The notes: generated by a model not told the origin, from the letters alone. Shown: positions 28,256 to 37,264, counted from the first letter of the stretch. The stretch: DNA of 64,000 nt from Burkholderia paludis (GCF_000732615.1 NZ_JPGL01000005.1:1-64000); one strand, 5' to 3'. Translations and numbers: made by a program.

Positions 28256-29125
28256 TCAGCGCCCCGCGCGGCGCAGCGCGGCTTCGCCGAGCACCGCGAA
28301 ATCCAGCTCGCCGCCGCCGTGCGCGAGCGCGTCGAGCAGGCTGTCGCGCACGACGCTCGCCACGGGCAGCGGCACCGACGCGGCGTCGCCGGCCTCCAGC
28401 GCGAGCCGGACGTCCTTCAGCCCGAGGCGCGCCTTGAAGCGCGCCGGCTCGTAGCGCCGCTCGGCGATCATGCTGCCGTAGCCCTCGTAGACGGGCCCCG
28501 GAAACACGCTGCCGGTGATCACGTCGAGGAAGTCGCGCATCGCGACGCCGTGCGCGCCGAGCAGGGCGGAGGCTTCGCCGAGCGTCTCGATCGCCGACGC
28601 GAGCGTGAAGTTCGCGGCGATCTTCGCGACGTTCGCGTGCTGCGGCAGCGAGCCGAACCGCCAGGTCTTCTGGCCGATCGCGTCGAACAGCGGCTGCACC
28701 CGGTCGATCGCCTCGGCCGGGCCACCCGCCATGATCGTCAGGCGCGCGGCGGCCGCGACATCGGGCCGGCCCATCACCGGCGCGGCGACGTAATGGATGC
28801 CGCGCGACGCATGCGCGTGCGCGAGCGACTCGGCCAGCGCGACCGACACCGTCGCCATGTTCACGTGGATCAACCCGCGCGGCGCCTCGGCGAGCAGCGC
28901 ATCGTCGAAGATCGCGCGCGCGGCCGCGTCGTCGGCCAGCATCGAGAACACCGCGTCGCCGCGAAACGCGTCGGCCGGCGTGTCGACGATCTGCGCGCCG
29001 ATCGCGGCGAGCGGCTCGGCGCGCTCGCGCGAGCGGTTCCAGACCCGCACCGCGTGCCCCGCCTTCAGCAGGTTCGTCGCGATTGCCTGCCCCATTTCGC
29101 CCAGCCCGATAAATCCGAGGTCCAT
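28256..29125 (-). CDS. NAD(P)-dependent beta-hydroxyacid dehydrogenase
   Basis: A 289-residue member of the 3-hydroxyisobutyrate / tartronate-semialdehyde / glyoxylate-succinic-semialdehyde reductase family. N-terminal Rossmann fingerprint GFIGLGEMGQAIATNL (4-19, GxGxxG); substrate-binding VAAPVMGRPDVAAAA (113-127); catalytic Lys168 in NVAKIAANF. The open frame continues to 29995 but the ATG at 29125 (MDLGFIGLGEMG), after GGAGC, is the family start. The exact acid or semialdehyde substrate is not clear; a reductase of glyoxylate or succinic semialdehyde is possible. Confidence 0.87.
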   Translation of the reverse strand: MDLGFIGLGEMGQAIATNLLKAGHAVRVWNRSRERAEPLAAIGAQIVDTPADAFRGDAVFSMLADDAAARAIFDDALLAEAPRGLIHVNMATVSVALAESLAHAHASRGIHYVAAPVMGRPDVAAAARLTIMAGGPAEAIDRVQPLFDAIGQKTWRFGSLPQHANVAKIAANFTLASAIETLGEASALLGAHGVAMRDFLDVITGSVFPGPVYEGYGSMIAERRYEPARFKARLGLKDVRLALEAGDAASVPLPVASVVRDSLLDALAHGGGELDFAVLGEAALRRAGR

Positions 29126-29221
29126 TGCCCGCTCCTTCGCTCCGTGAAGCGGCGAGTTAAACACAGATGCGCGGCATTTGCAGGACACGCGGCCGGCCGG
29201 GCGCGGTGCGATACTGCGTGA

Positions 29222-29977
29222 ATGGCGACCGCGACCTTCCGCTTCCACGACGAGCTGAACGCGTTCCTCGCGCACACGCTGCGCGACCGCGCGTTCGCGC
29301 GTGCGTGTGCGCGCGACGCGACCGTGAAGCACGCGATCGAGGCGCTCGGCATTCCTCATACGGAAATCGGCCGGCTGCACGTGAACGGCGCGCCGGCCAC
29401 ACTCGACCGGCGGCTCGACGAAGGCGACCGGGTCGACGCGTACCCCGAGCGGGCCCAGCCGGCGGCAGTCGAACGGCTCGCGCAGCCGCCCGCGGAATGG
29501 CGCTTCCTCGCCGACGCGCATCTCGGCGGACTCGCGCAACTGCTGCGCCTCGCGGGCTTCGACACTTGCTACGACAATCACTATCGCGACGACGAGATCG
29601 CGACGCTCGCCGGGCGCGAAGGCCGCGTCGTGCTCACCCGCGACCGCGAATTGCTGAAACGCCGCGCGGTCGCGCGCGGCTGCTACGTGCACGCGCAGCA
29701 GCCGGCCGCGCAGTTGCGCGAACTGTTCGAGCGGCTCGATCTGGCGCCGCACATGCGGCCGTTCCGGCTGTGCCTGCGCTGCAATGCGCCGCTGCATCCG
29801 CTCGACGCGACCGCCGCCGCGCCGCGCGTGCCGGACGGCGTGCGGCAGCGGCACCGGCGCTTCGCCGCGTGCGACGTGTGCCGGCGCGTGTTCTGGGAAG
29901 GCTCGCACTGGCGGCGCATGCGAACGGTGGTCGATGCGATGCGCGCGCCGCCGGCGGCGGGCGTTCGCGACGCCTGA
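29222..29977 (+). CDS. Mut7-C RNase-domain protein with N-terminal ubiquitin-like domain
   Basis: A 251-residue protein. Residues about 1-82 look like the MoaD/ThiS-type (beta-grasp) domain that often precedes Mut7-C (FRFHDELNAFL; GRLHVNGAPATLDRRLDEGD). From FLADAHLGGLAQLLRLAGFDT (about 95-115) comes the Mut7-C PIN-like nuclease domain with acidic residues DAHLG, YRDDEIA and TRDRELLKRR. A zinc ribbon closes it: CLRCNAP and CDVCRRVFW. The domain is named for eukaryotic Mut-7; bacterial members are presumed RNases but have no known target. The ATG is close to GGC-rich sequence with no clear ribosome site. Confidence 0.82.
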   Translation: MATATFRFHDELNAFLAHTLRDRAFARACARDATVKHAIEALGIPHTEIGRLHVNGAPATLDRRLDEGDRVDAYPERAQPAAVERLAQPPAEWRFLADAHLGGLAQLLRLAGFDTCYDNHYRDDEIATLAGREGRVVLTRDRELLKRRAVARGCYVHAQQPAAQLRELFERLDLAPHMRPFRLCLRCNAPLHPLDATAAAPRVPDGVRQRHRRFAACDVCRRVFWEGSHWRRMRTVVDAMRAPPAAGVRDA

Positions 29978-30012
29978 AAAAACAAAACCCCGCATGCCGA
30001 AACATGCGGGGT
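29977..30012 (-). terminator. Terminator of the small secreted protein gene at 30055
   Basis: 10-bp stem ACCCCGCATG / CATGCGGGGT with a 6-nt loop; on the minus strand the stem is followed by TTTGTTTTTT. It also sits just past the Mut7-C stop on the plus strand. Confidence 0.85.
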
Positions 30013-30054
30013 CCTGCGACGGGTGGCCGGCGGTACCGGCTCCGGGCGAATCGC

Positions 30055-30288
30055 TTAGTTCTGCGCGCCTGCGTCGTTCGTGCCGGCTGCCGATGCGGCG
30101 GCGGCCTTTGCCTTGCCCTTGGCCGAACCGTGTTGCTTCAGCTGGTGCTTCGGCTTGCTGTGATCCTTCTTGGCCGGTGCCGGAGCGGCTGCCGGCGCAT
30201 CGGCTGCCGGGGCTGCCGTCTGTGCGAATGCCGAAACCGATGCGAGTGCGAATGCTGCGGTCATGATCGAAGCGAGCGTCTTCTTCAT
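30055..30288 (-). CDS. Small secreted Ala/Lys-rich protein
   Basis: A 77-residue product. Signal peptide MKKTLASIMTAAFALASVSAFA, with cleavage expected at FA-QT. The mature part is about 55 residues of low complexity: an Ala/Pro stretch, then a basic centre with KKDHSKPKHQLKQHGSAKGK, then Ala/Asn/Gly. AAGGAAG lies 6 nt before the ATG at 30288. No family assigned; similar short basic, His-containing periplasmic proteins are frequent in Burkholderia and may bind metal or the envelope, which is only a guess. Confidence 0.72.
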   Translation of the reverse strand: MKKTLASIMTAAFALASVSAFAQTAAPAADAPAAAPAPAKKDHSKPKHQLKQHGSAKGKAKAAAASAAGTNDAGAQN

Positions 30289-30694
30289 TGTTCTTCCTTT
30301 AGCGGAGAAATAGTCAAACGTACCGGTAAAAGATGCGAGGCATCCGCATCGGAACGCCAGTCGCGCCGGGATTTCCGGTTGCCGCCGGGCGGTCGGCCTG
30401 TGCCGTTTCGCCGCGACAAAAACTGACGTACTGGCTCCATAACGCGCCGCCTTCGCGGCGAGTTGACACGCGGCTTGCATGTCTCGGGTTTTCCCCGAGG
30501 ATGCCGGTTTCCGGCGCCCGTGCCCGCGCAACCGTCGCCGCGCACCCGTGCGCCGGCCGGTCGCGGCGGCCCGCCAAACCGGCTCTCGCGCGCCTGCCCG
30601 CGACGCTATACTGGGCGTCCATCCGTCCCTTTCCCCGGAAACCGGATCGCGGCGGGCCCCGGCACGGGCCCGCCGCCGTCTCGAGGCGCTCAAA

Positions 30695-31897
30695 TTGCCC
30701 GATCACAATCTGGACAGACTGAAGATCGACCGGCGTCCGCTCGCACCGGCGCCGCGCCGGCGGTGGCTTCGTTACGCGGCGGCCGCCGCGATCCTCGTCG
30801 TCGCGACCGCCGCCGGTCTCGCGCTCACCGGCCGGCCGACCGTCGAAACCACATCCGTCACGTCCGCCTACCCGTACCAGAACGACACGCAGCTCAACGC
30901 GACCGGCTATGTCGTGCCGCAGCGCAAGGCCGCGGTCGCGTCGAAGGGCCAGGGACGCGTCGAGTGGCTCGGCGTGCTCGAGGGCACGCGCGTGAAAAAG
31001 GACGAGATCATCGCGCGCCTCGAAAGCCGCGACGTCGAGGCGTCGCTGGCGCAGGCGCTCGCGCAGGTGAAGGTCGCCCGCGCGAACCTCGGCGTCGAGC
31101 AGGCCGAGCTGAAGGACGCCGAGATCGCGCTGCGCCGCACCTCGGCGCTCGCGCCGCGGGGCGCCGTGCCGGCCGCGCAGCTCGACACCGACACGGCGCG
31201 CGTGAACAAGGCGCGCGCGTCGCTCAACAGCGACCAGGCGGCGATCGCGTCCGCCGAAGCCAACGCGCAGGCCGCGCAGGTCGCGGTCGACCAGACGGTG
31301 ATCCGCGCGCCGTTCGACGGCATCGTGCTCGCGAAGCACGCGAACGTCGGCGACAACATCACGCCGTTTTCGTCCGCGTCGGACAGCAAGGGCGCGGTCG
31401 TGACGATCGCCGACATGGACACGCTCGAGGTCGAGGCCGACGTGGCCGAATCGAACATCGCGACGATCCGCGCCGGGCAGCCGTGCGAGATCCAGCTCGA
31501 CGCGCTGCCCGACACGCGCTTTGCGGGCCGCGTGTCGCGCATCGTGCCGACCGTCGATCGCTCGAAGGCCACCGTGCTCGTGAAGGTGCGCTTCGTCGAC
31601 CGCGACGACCGCGTGCTGCCCGACATGAGCGCGAAGATCGCGTTCCTGTCGAAACCCGTGTCGGCGCAGGACCGGCAGCCCGTGACGGCCGTGCAGGCGA
31701 GCGCGGTCGCGCAGCGCGACGGCCGGCCCGTCGTGTTCGTCGTGAAGGACGACACCGTGCGCGCCGCCGCCGTGACGACGGGCATGCGGATCGGCGAACT
31801 CGTCGCCATCGGCGGCGTGAAGCCCGGCGACACGGTCGTGCTCGCGCCGGGCGCGAAGCTGAAGGACGGCGCGAAAGTGACCGTCGCGAAGAAGTAG
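30695..31897 (+). CDS. Efflux periplasmic adaptor (HlyD/MacA-like)
   Basis: A 400-residue membrane-fusion protein. One N-terminal membrane anchor (YAAAAAILVVATAAGLALTG), then a lipoyl-like half (GYVVPQRKAAVASKGQGRVE), a coiled-coil hairpin of about 80 residues (LAQALAQVKVARANLGVEQA to AANAQAAQVAVDQT), the second lipoyl half (VIRAPFDGIVLAKHANVGD), and a beta-barrel. The start is uncertain: no ATG fits; the TTG at 30695, 8 nt after GAGG, gives MPDHNLDRLKIDRR, while an ATG far upstream (30479) would add an unlikely basic 72-residue tail. It heads a four-gene exporter group. Confidence 0.85.
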   Translation: MPDHNLDRLKIDRRPLAPAPRRRWLRYAAAAAILVVATAAGLALTGRPTVETTSVTSAYPYQNDTQLNATGYVVPQRKAAVASKGQGRVEWLGVLEGTRVKKDEIIARLESRDVEASLAQALAQVKVARANLGVEQAELKDAEIALRRTSALAPRGAVPAAQLDTDTARVNKARASLNSDQAAIASAEANAQAAQVAVDQTVIRAPFDGIVLAKHANVGDNITPFSSASDSKGAVVTIADMDTLEVEADVAESNIATIRAGQPCEIQLDALPDTRFAGRVSRIVPTVDRSKATVLVKVRFVDRDDRVLPDMSAKIAFLSKPVSAQDRQPVTAVQASAVAQRDGRPVVFVVKDDTVRAAAVTTGMRIGELVAIGGVKPGDTVVLAPGAKLKDGAKVTVAKK

Positions 31898-31904
31898 CGC
31901 CCGC

Positions 31905-32603
31905 GTGAACGACGCTCCGCCGCCCCTCGTCGAGATCAGCCACGTCGCGAAATCGTACCGGCGCGGCAACCAGATCGTGCCCGTGCTGACGGACATCACG
32001 CTCGACATCCGCGAGGGCGACTTCGTCGCGCTGATGGGGCCGTCCGGCTCCGGCAAGAGCACGCTGCTGAACCTGGTGGCCGGCATCGACCGGCCCGACA
32101 GCGGCGAGCTGCGCGTGGGCGGGCTCGACATCTCGCTGCTCGCGGAAGCGCAACTGGCCGAATGGCGCGCGGCGAACGTCGGCTTCATCTTCCAGTTCTA
32201 CAACCTGATGCCGGTGCTCACCGCGTTCGAGAACGTCGAGCTGCCGCTGATGCTCACGCACCTGTCGCGCCGCGAGCGGCGCGAGCGCGTCGAACTCGTG
32301 CTAGACATGGTGAGCCTGGGCGACCGGACGAGCCATTACCCGTCCGAGCTGTCGGGCGGCCAGCAGCAGCGCGTCGCGATCGCTCGCGCGCTGATCACCG
32401 ATCCGGTGCTGATCGTCGCCGACGAGCCGACCGGCGACCTCGACCGCGCGTCGGCCGCCGACGTGCTGGCGATGCTGCAGCGGATGAACGCCGAGCTCGG
32501 CAAGACGATCATCATGGTGACCCACGACGCGCACGCGGCCGGCGCCGCGCGCTCGCTCGTGCATCTGGAAAAAGGGGAGCTGATCGATGGGCACGCCGGC
32601 TGA
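31905..32603 (+). CDS. ABC transporter ATPase (MacB/LolD type)
   Basis: A 232-residue ATPase with all signature motifs: Walker A GPSGSGKST (45-53), Q-loop FQFYNLMPVL (near 96), signature LSGGQQQRVAIARAL (149-163), Walker B LIVADEPTGDLD (169-180) and the switch His207 in VTHD. Its class drives the mechanotransmission-type exporters that have FtsX-like permeases. GTG start; 7 bp after the adaptor stop and 21 bp before the first permease, so one operon. Confidence 0.92.
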   Translation: MNDAPPPLVEISHVAKSYRRGNQIVPVLTDITLDIREGDFVALMGPSGSGKSTLLNLVAGIDRPDSGELRVGGLDISLLAEAQLAEWRAANVGFIFQFYNLMPVLTAFENVELPLMLTHLSRRERRERVELVLDMVSLGDRTSHYPSELSGGQQQRVAIARALITDPVLIVADEPTGDLDRASAADVLAMLQRMNAELGKTIIMVTHDAHAAGAARSLVHLEKGELIDGHAG

Positions 32604-32624
32604 CCGGCCGCGGGAGCGCGCCGG

Positions 32625-33779
32625 ATGATGGTGCCGAAGCTGATCGTTCGCAACGCGCTGCGGCACCGGCTGCGCACGCTGCTGACCGTGCTCGGGCTGA
32701 CCGTGGCGGTTCTGGCGTTCGGGCTGCTGCACACCGTCGTCGACGCGTGGTACGCGGGCGCGGCCGCCGCGTCCAGCGGGCGGCTCGTCACGCGCAACGC
32801 GATCTCGCTCGTGTTCCCGCTGCCGGTGAGCGACGAGAACCGGATTCGCGGCGTCGACGGCGTGACGGCCGTGGTGCGCTCGAACTGGTTCGGCGGCATC
32901 TACCGCGACCCGAAGAACTTTTTCGCGAGCTTCGCGGTGTCGGACAACTATCTCGACCTGTACCCGGAATTCATCATCCCGGCGCAGCAGCGCGCCGACT
33001 ACAACCGCGACCGCCGCGGCTGCCTTGTCGGCCGCCAGCTCGCGACGCAGTTCGGCTTCAGGATCGGCGACGTGATCCCGCTCAAGGGCACGATCTATCC
33101 CGGCACCTGGGATTTCGTCGTGCGCGGGATCCTCGACGGCCGCGACGACTCGACGATCACGCGCCAGTTGGTGTTCCACTGGGACTACCTGAACGAGACG
33201 GTGCGCCAGCGCACGCCGAAGCAGGCCGATCAGGTCGGCGTATTCGTGCTCGGCGTCGCGAACCCCGACGACGGCGCGGCGATCGCGCGCAACGTCGACG
33301 CCGTGTTCAGGAACTCGCTCGCCGAAACGCTGACCGAGACCGAACAAGCGTTCCAGCTCGGCTTCGTCGCGATGTCGAACCAGATCATCGCCGCAATCCG
33401 CGTCGTGTCGTACGTGGTGATCCTGATCATCATGGCCGTGATGGCCAACGCGATGGCGATGAGCGCGCGCGAACGCACGGCCGAATACGCGACGCTGAAG
33501 GCGCTCGGCTTCGGTCCCGGCTTTCTCGCGCTGATCGTGTTCGGCGAATCGGTCACGATCGCGGTGGCCGGCGGCGGGCTCGGGATCCTCGCGACGCCGC
33601 CCGCCGCGAGCCTGTTCAGGCATGCGGCAAGCGGCATCTTCCCGGTGTTCAGGGTGTCGGCCGAGACCGTCGTGCTGCAGGGCGCATGCTCGGTCGCGGT
33701 CGGCATCGCGGCCGCGATCGTGCCGGCGTGGCAGGCCGCACGCGTGCGCGTCGTCGAAGGCCTGCGGGCCATCGGCTAG
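32625..33779 (+). CDS. ABC transporter permease, FtsX/MacB type (1)
   Basis: A 384-residue permease. One N-terminal transmembrane helix (LLTVLGLTVAVLAFGLLHTV, about 19-38), a periplasmic domain of about 210 residues, then three C-terminal helices (starting near VVSYVVILIIMAVMANAMAM, then VFGESVTIAVAGGGLGILAT, and GACSVAVGIAAAIVPAW). ATLKALGFGPGF is the coupling-helix region typical of FtsX-like proteins. It pairs with the next permease as a heterodimer on the ATPase. Confidence 0.88.
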   Translation: MMVPKLIVRNALRHRLRTLLTVLGLTVAVLAFGLLHTVVDAWYAGAAAASSGRLVTRNAISLVFPLPVSDENRIRGVDGVTAVVRSNWFGGIYRDPKNFFASFAVSDNYLDLYPEFIIPAQQRADYNRDRRGCLVGRQLATQFGFRIGDVIPLKGTIYPGTWDFVVRGILDGRDDSTITRQLVFHWDYLNETVRQRTPKQADQVGVFVLGVANPDDGAAIARNVDAVFRNSLAETLTETEQAFQLGFVAMSNQIIAAIRVVSYVVILIIMAVMANAMAMSARERTAEYATLKALGFGPGFLALIVFGESVTIAVAGGGLGILATPPAASLFRHAASGIFPVFRVSAETVVLQGACSVAVGIAAAIVPAWQAARVRVVEGLRAIG

Positions 33780-33791
33780 GCCGCCGCAGCC

Positions 33792-34958
33792 ATGGCGATC
33801 CCGCTCTCCTACGTCGCGCGCAACCTGTGGGCCAGGCGGCTCACCACCGTGCTCACCGCAGGCGGGATGGCGCTCGTGATCTTCGTGTTCGCGACGGTGC
33901 AGATGCTCGATGCGGGGCTCACGCAGACGCTCGTGTCGACCGGCGAACCCGATAACGTCGTCGTGATCCGCAAGGGCGCCGAAACCGAGATCCAGAGTGC
34001 GATCGACCACCAGCAGGCCAATGCGCTCGAGATGCACCCGGCCGTCGCGCTCGGCCCCGACGGCCGGCCGCTCGTATCGAAAGAGGCCGTCGTGCTGATC
34101 TCGCTGGTAAAGACGTCGACCGGCAAGCCGTCGAACGTGGTGATCCGCGGCGTGTCGCCGGCGGGCCTCGCGCTGCGCCCGCACGTGACGCTCGCGGCCG
34201 GCCGCCCGTTCACGCCGGGCTCGTCCGAAATCATCGTCGGCAGCGCGATCGCGAAAGGCTTCAGCGGCACGCAGCTCGGCGACCGGCTGCATTTCGCGCA
34301 GCGCGACTGGATCGTCGTCGGGATCTTCGACGCGGGCGGCAGCGGCTTCGACTCGGAGATCTGGGGCGACGCCGACCAGCTGATGCAGTCGTTCCGGCGC
34401 ACGAGCTACTCGTCGATGGTGCTGCGCATCCCGAGCGCCGACGGGTTCGCACGCTTCAAGGCCGACATCGACGTCGACCCGCGGCTCACCGACGAAGCGA
34501 AACGCGAGCAGACGTTCTACGGCGACCAGTCGAAGGCGCTGTCGACGTTCATCAACATCCTCGGCATCACGCTGTCGACGATCTTCTCGATCGCCGCGAT
34601 GATCGGCGCAATGATCACGATGTATGCGTCCGTCGCGAACCGCGTGGCCGAGATCGGCACGCTGCGCGCGCTCGGCTTCAAGCGCACCAGCGTGCTCGCC
34701 GCGTTCCTGCTGGAGGCCTTGCTGCTCGGCTTCGTCGGCGGCGTCGCGGGGCTCGCGTGCGCATCGCTGATGCAGTTCGCGTCATTCTCGACGACCAACT
34801 TCCAGACCTTCTCGGACCTGTCGTTCCGCTTCGTGCTGACGCCCGCGATCGTCGTGAAGACGCTGCTGTTCTCGCTCGTGATGGGGCTCGTCGGCGGGTT
34901 CCTGCCGGCGATGCGCGCCGCGCGGCTGAAGATCGTCGACGCGCTGCGCGCGCGCTGA
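33792..34958 (+). CDS. ABC transporter permease, FtsX/MacB type (2)
   Basis: A 388-residue permease with the same plan: N-terminal helix (VLTAGGMALVIFVFATVQML), periplasmic domain, and three C-terminal helices (IFSIAAMIGAMITMYASVAN, AFLLEALLLGFVGGVAGLAC, VVKTLLFSLVMGLVGGFLPA). IGTLRALGFKRTSVLAAFL is the coupling-helix region. The gap to the first permease is 12 bp. Substrate unknown; no outer membrane channel gene lies next to the group, so a shared TolC-like channel or a lipid/peptide role is possible. Confidence 0.88.
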   Translation: MAIPLSYVARNLWARRLTTVLTAGGMALVIFVFATVQMLDAGLTQTLVSTGEPDNVVVIRKGAETEIQSAIDHQQANALEMHPAVALGPDGRPLVSKEAVVLISLVKTSTGKPSNVVIRGVSPAGLALRPHVTLAAGRPFTPGSSEIIVGSAIAKGFSGTQLGDRLHFAQRDWIVVGIFDAGGSGFDSEIWGDADQLMQSFRRTSYSSMVLRIPSADGFARFKADIDVDPRLTDEAKREQTFYGDQSKALSTFINILGITLSTIFSIAAMIGAMITMYASVANRVAEIGTLRALGFKRTSVLAAFLLEALLLGFVGGVAGLACASLMQFASFSTTNFQTFSDLSFRFVLTPAIVVKTLLFSLVMGLVGGFLPAMRAARLKIVDALRAR

Positions 34959-34974
34959 CGCGCCGCGCCGCCGC

Positions 34975-36306
34975 TCAGCGCTCGCGCGCCACCCATGCGC
35001 CGTGGAACCCGGCCGGCACGCGACGCGGCAGATGCACGGTCGCGACGGGCCCCGCGTCGATCGCGCGCGCATCGAGGATCACGACGTCGCTCGTATCCGT
35101 CGCCGCGCGGTAGACCATCACCAGCAGCCAGCCGTCGTCCTCGTCGACGCCGCCCGGACGCGGCACGAACACGGGCTCGCCGTTCTGGTCGCCGGGCGGC
35201 ACCGCGTAGCGCGTCGTCGCGCCGCTCGCGTGGTCGAAGCGCATCACGCCGCGCATTTCCGCGTTGTTCGGCTGCTCGACCGCATACAGGTAACGGTAGC
35301 GGCGTCCGGTCCGACTTTCGTTGATGCGCGGCAGCTCGATGCCGCCGTCGGCGAGCGGCCCCTCGTCGACCAGGCCGTGCGCCGTGTCGATCACATAGCG
35401 CCACAGCTCGCCGAGCGGGTTATCGGCAAAGCGGCCCGTACCCGCGTCGAACCGCAGGAACGACGGATAGCGCACCGCGTCGAACACGATGCACGACGCG
35501 TCGCAGTCGTACGCGTTCACGACGTGCTGGATGAAACACGGCTCGATGCCGAACCAGCGCACGGCGCCGCCGTGGCGCGGGATCACGCCGATGCGCGCTT
35601 CGCGGTCGTCGTGCCAGCGCAGCGGCATCCGGCAGCCCTGCCCGAGCAGCGAGAAATCGTAGCCGACGTTCAGGTCCAGCAGCAGGCTGCGGGTTTCGGT
35701 CACCGCAAGGTCGTGCATCATCGACGGCGCGGGCAGGTCGATCTCGATATCGACACGCTGCACGCCGTGCGCGTCGGCCACGCCGTAGCGCAGCCACGGC
35801 GCGCGCCAGTCCGCGCGAAACGCGATCAGCTCGCCGGTCACCGGATCGACCTTCGGATGCGCGGTCATCCCGCCGCCCAGGCCCGCATGCCGGCGCGGCG
35901 CGCCGAGCGAATCGAGCGCGGCCGTGATCGCGAACGGCGCGCCGCCCTCCGACAGCGCGAGCAATTCGCCCGCATGCCGCAGCACGCTGACGTTCGGGTT
36001 GGTGTCGGGCAGATCCGGCACCTGCGCGGGCGCATGCACGGCGGCCCAGCGCTGCGTGCGCGCCCAGCGGTTCCGGTAGCCGGTCGCACGGCCGTCCTCG
36101 AACGCGATCGCGTGCAGCATCGCGGCTTCCGGCCACCACGACAGCATGTCGTTCCCTTCAAAGCGGCCGCCCGGCGGATTCGGGCCGTTGCGCAGCAGCG
36201 TACCGTCGAGTTCGCGCGGGACGGCGCCCGTCACGCGCAGGTCGACGAGGTCCACCTCGTCGGCGACCGGCGCGATCGCGCCACGGTTCAGATCGAATAC
36301 GGTCAT
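34975..36306 (-). CDS. Carotenoid-cleavage-type oxygenase (RPE65 family)
   Basis: A 443-residue Fe(II) oxygenase that would cleave a C=C bond of a carotenoid, stilbene or lignin-type substrate. The four iron-binding histidines of the seven-bladed propeller are present: His150 (MTAHPK), His198 (PSMMHDLAVT), His261 (FIQHVVNAYD) and His435 (GFHGAWVARER). The start VPRELDGTLLRNGPNP (about 29-44) is the family N-terminal signature. No carotenoid synthesis gene is seen nearby, and many proteobacterial members act on stilbenes or phenylpropenoids. It forms a minus-strand pair with the DUF2239 gene (16-bp gap). Confidence 0.88.
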   Translation of the reverse strand: MTVFDLNRGAIAPVADEVDLVDLRVTGAVPRELDGTLLRNGPNPPGGRFEGNDMLSWWPEAAMLHAIAFEDGRATGYRNRWARTQRWAAVHAPAQVPDLPDTNPNVSVLRHAGELLALSEGGAPFAITAALDSLGAPRRHAGLGGGMTAHPKVDPVTGELIAFRADWRAPWLRYGVADAHGVQRVDIEIDLPAPSMMHDLAVTETRSLLLDLNVGYDFSLLGQGCRMPLRWHDDREARIGVIPRHGGAVRWFGIEPCFIQHVVNAYDCDASCIVFDAVRYPSFLRFDAGTGRFADNPLGELWRYVIDTAHGLVDEGPLADGGIELPRINESRTGRRYRYLYAVEQPNNAEMRGVMRFDHASGATTRYAVPPGDQNGEPVFVPRPGGVDEDDGWLLVMVYRAATDTSDVVILDARAIDAGPVATVHLPRRVPAGFHGAWVARER

Positions 36307-36322
36307 CGCGTCGGATGCTCCT

Positions 36323-36949
36323 TCAGCAGTCTTCGGTAGACGGCGGCAGATCGCCGCCCGCCAGCGCGAGCGCGTGATCGCGCACGTCGCCCGGCCAGCC
36401 GGCGATCAGCTCGGCGAGCCGCGCCGGATCGTTCGCATACAGCGCCCGCGCGGCCTCCTCGAAACCGGGCAGGTCGCCCGCCATCGCCGACATGAAGTGG
36501 TATGCGCGGGTTTGCGCGTCGCGGTGCCGGTTGGCCGCCGCCTGCGTGCGCCGCGCGTCCTCGACGAGCTTGCGCAGCGCGACCGACGCGCCGCCCGGCT
36601 GCGCGCCGAGCCATTCCCAGTGACGCGGCAGCAGCGTGACCTCGCGCGACACGACGCCGAGCTTCGGCCGGCCGCGGCCGCGCTGTTCGCCGGCGCCGGC
36701 CGGCTCGCCGGCGGCCGCTGACGCGTCGCCCGACGGCGGCGCATAGCGCGCGCGGATATCGTCCGCCGTGCCGCGCAGGTCGAGGTCGATCGAGCGGCCC
36801 GTCGCGTCGTCGAAGATCAGGATCGTGCCGGCCATCGCGTCGCCGGCGGCCTGCCGGACCGCGAGCGCGACCGTCGCGAGCGGGCCCGACGCGAGCCGCC
36901 GGTGGCCGTCGAAGGCCGTGTACGAAGGAAGGAGCGTGGAAGTCGTCAT
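36323..36949 (-). CDS. DUF2239 family protein
   Basis: A 208-residue soluble protein. Landmarks are TLLPSYTAFDGHRRLASGPL at the start, ILIFDDATGRSIDLDLRG (about 43-60), GRGRPKLGVVSREVTLLPRHWEWL (with a basic GRGRPKLG patch), and RAYHFMSAMAGDLPGFEEAARALY. This matches DUF2239. Function unknown; the basic, AT-hook-like patch and the strong upstream inverted repeat suggest some link to DNA or regulation, which is only inference. Start ATG at 36949. It probably leads the carotenoid-oxygenase gene in one transcript. Confidence 0.82.
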   Translation of the reverse strand: MTTSTLLPSYTAFDGHRRLASGPLATVALAVRQAAGDAMAGTILIFDDATGRSIDLDLRGTADDIRARYAPPSGDASAAAGEPAGAGEQRGRGRPKLGVVSREVTLLPRHWEWLGAQPGGASVALRKLVEDARRTQAAANRHRDAQTRAYHFMSAMAGDLPGFEEAARALYANDPARLAELIAGWPGDVRDHALALAGGDLPPSTEDC

Positions 36950-36983
36950 GGTGATCGCCCGAGAGCAGAATTCAGAATGACGC

Positions 36984-37033
36984 TATTTTTATCCGGGTAT
37001 TAATCAGATGTCAATATTGCCCGGGTAAAAATA
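36984..37033. promoter_or_regulatory. Long inverted repeat in the DUF2239 promoter region
   Basis: TATTTTTATCCGGG (36984-36997) and CCCGGGTAAAAATA (37020-37033) are inverted copies with one mismatch in 14, 22 bp apart. It begins 35 bp before the DUF2239 start, where promoter and operator would be. The A/T-rich arms stand out in this GC-rich region. The rest of the 315-bp gap up to the MFS gene shows no coding frame I support. Confidence 0.7.
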
Positions 37034-37264
37034 TGGCGGCCGTTCCGACGCCGAGGCTCGACCCGCCGATCGATTCAAATGCTGAATCGATCAAGTCAGC
37101 AATTGGCATGAAGGCGCGGATTTCGACATGACAGAATGGCCTGGACGCCCTCGCTGCATCGGCGTCCGGCGCCCGCCCTCGAACCGGCGGCGCCCGCACG
37201 CATCACGCGCGCAACGACGCGCCGGCCGCACGACGGCACCTTCCGCCCTTCGGAGGAGACAGTC

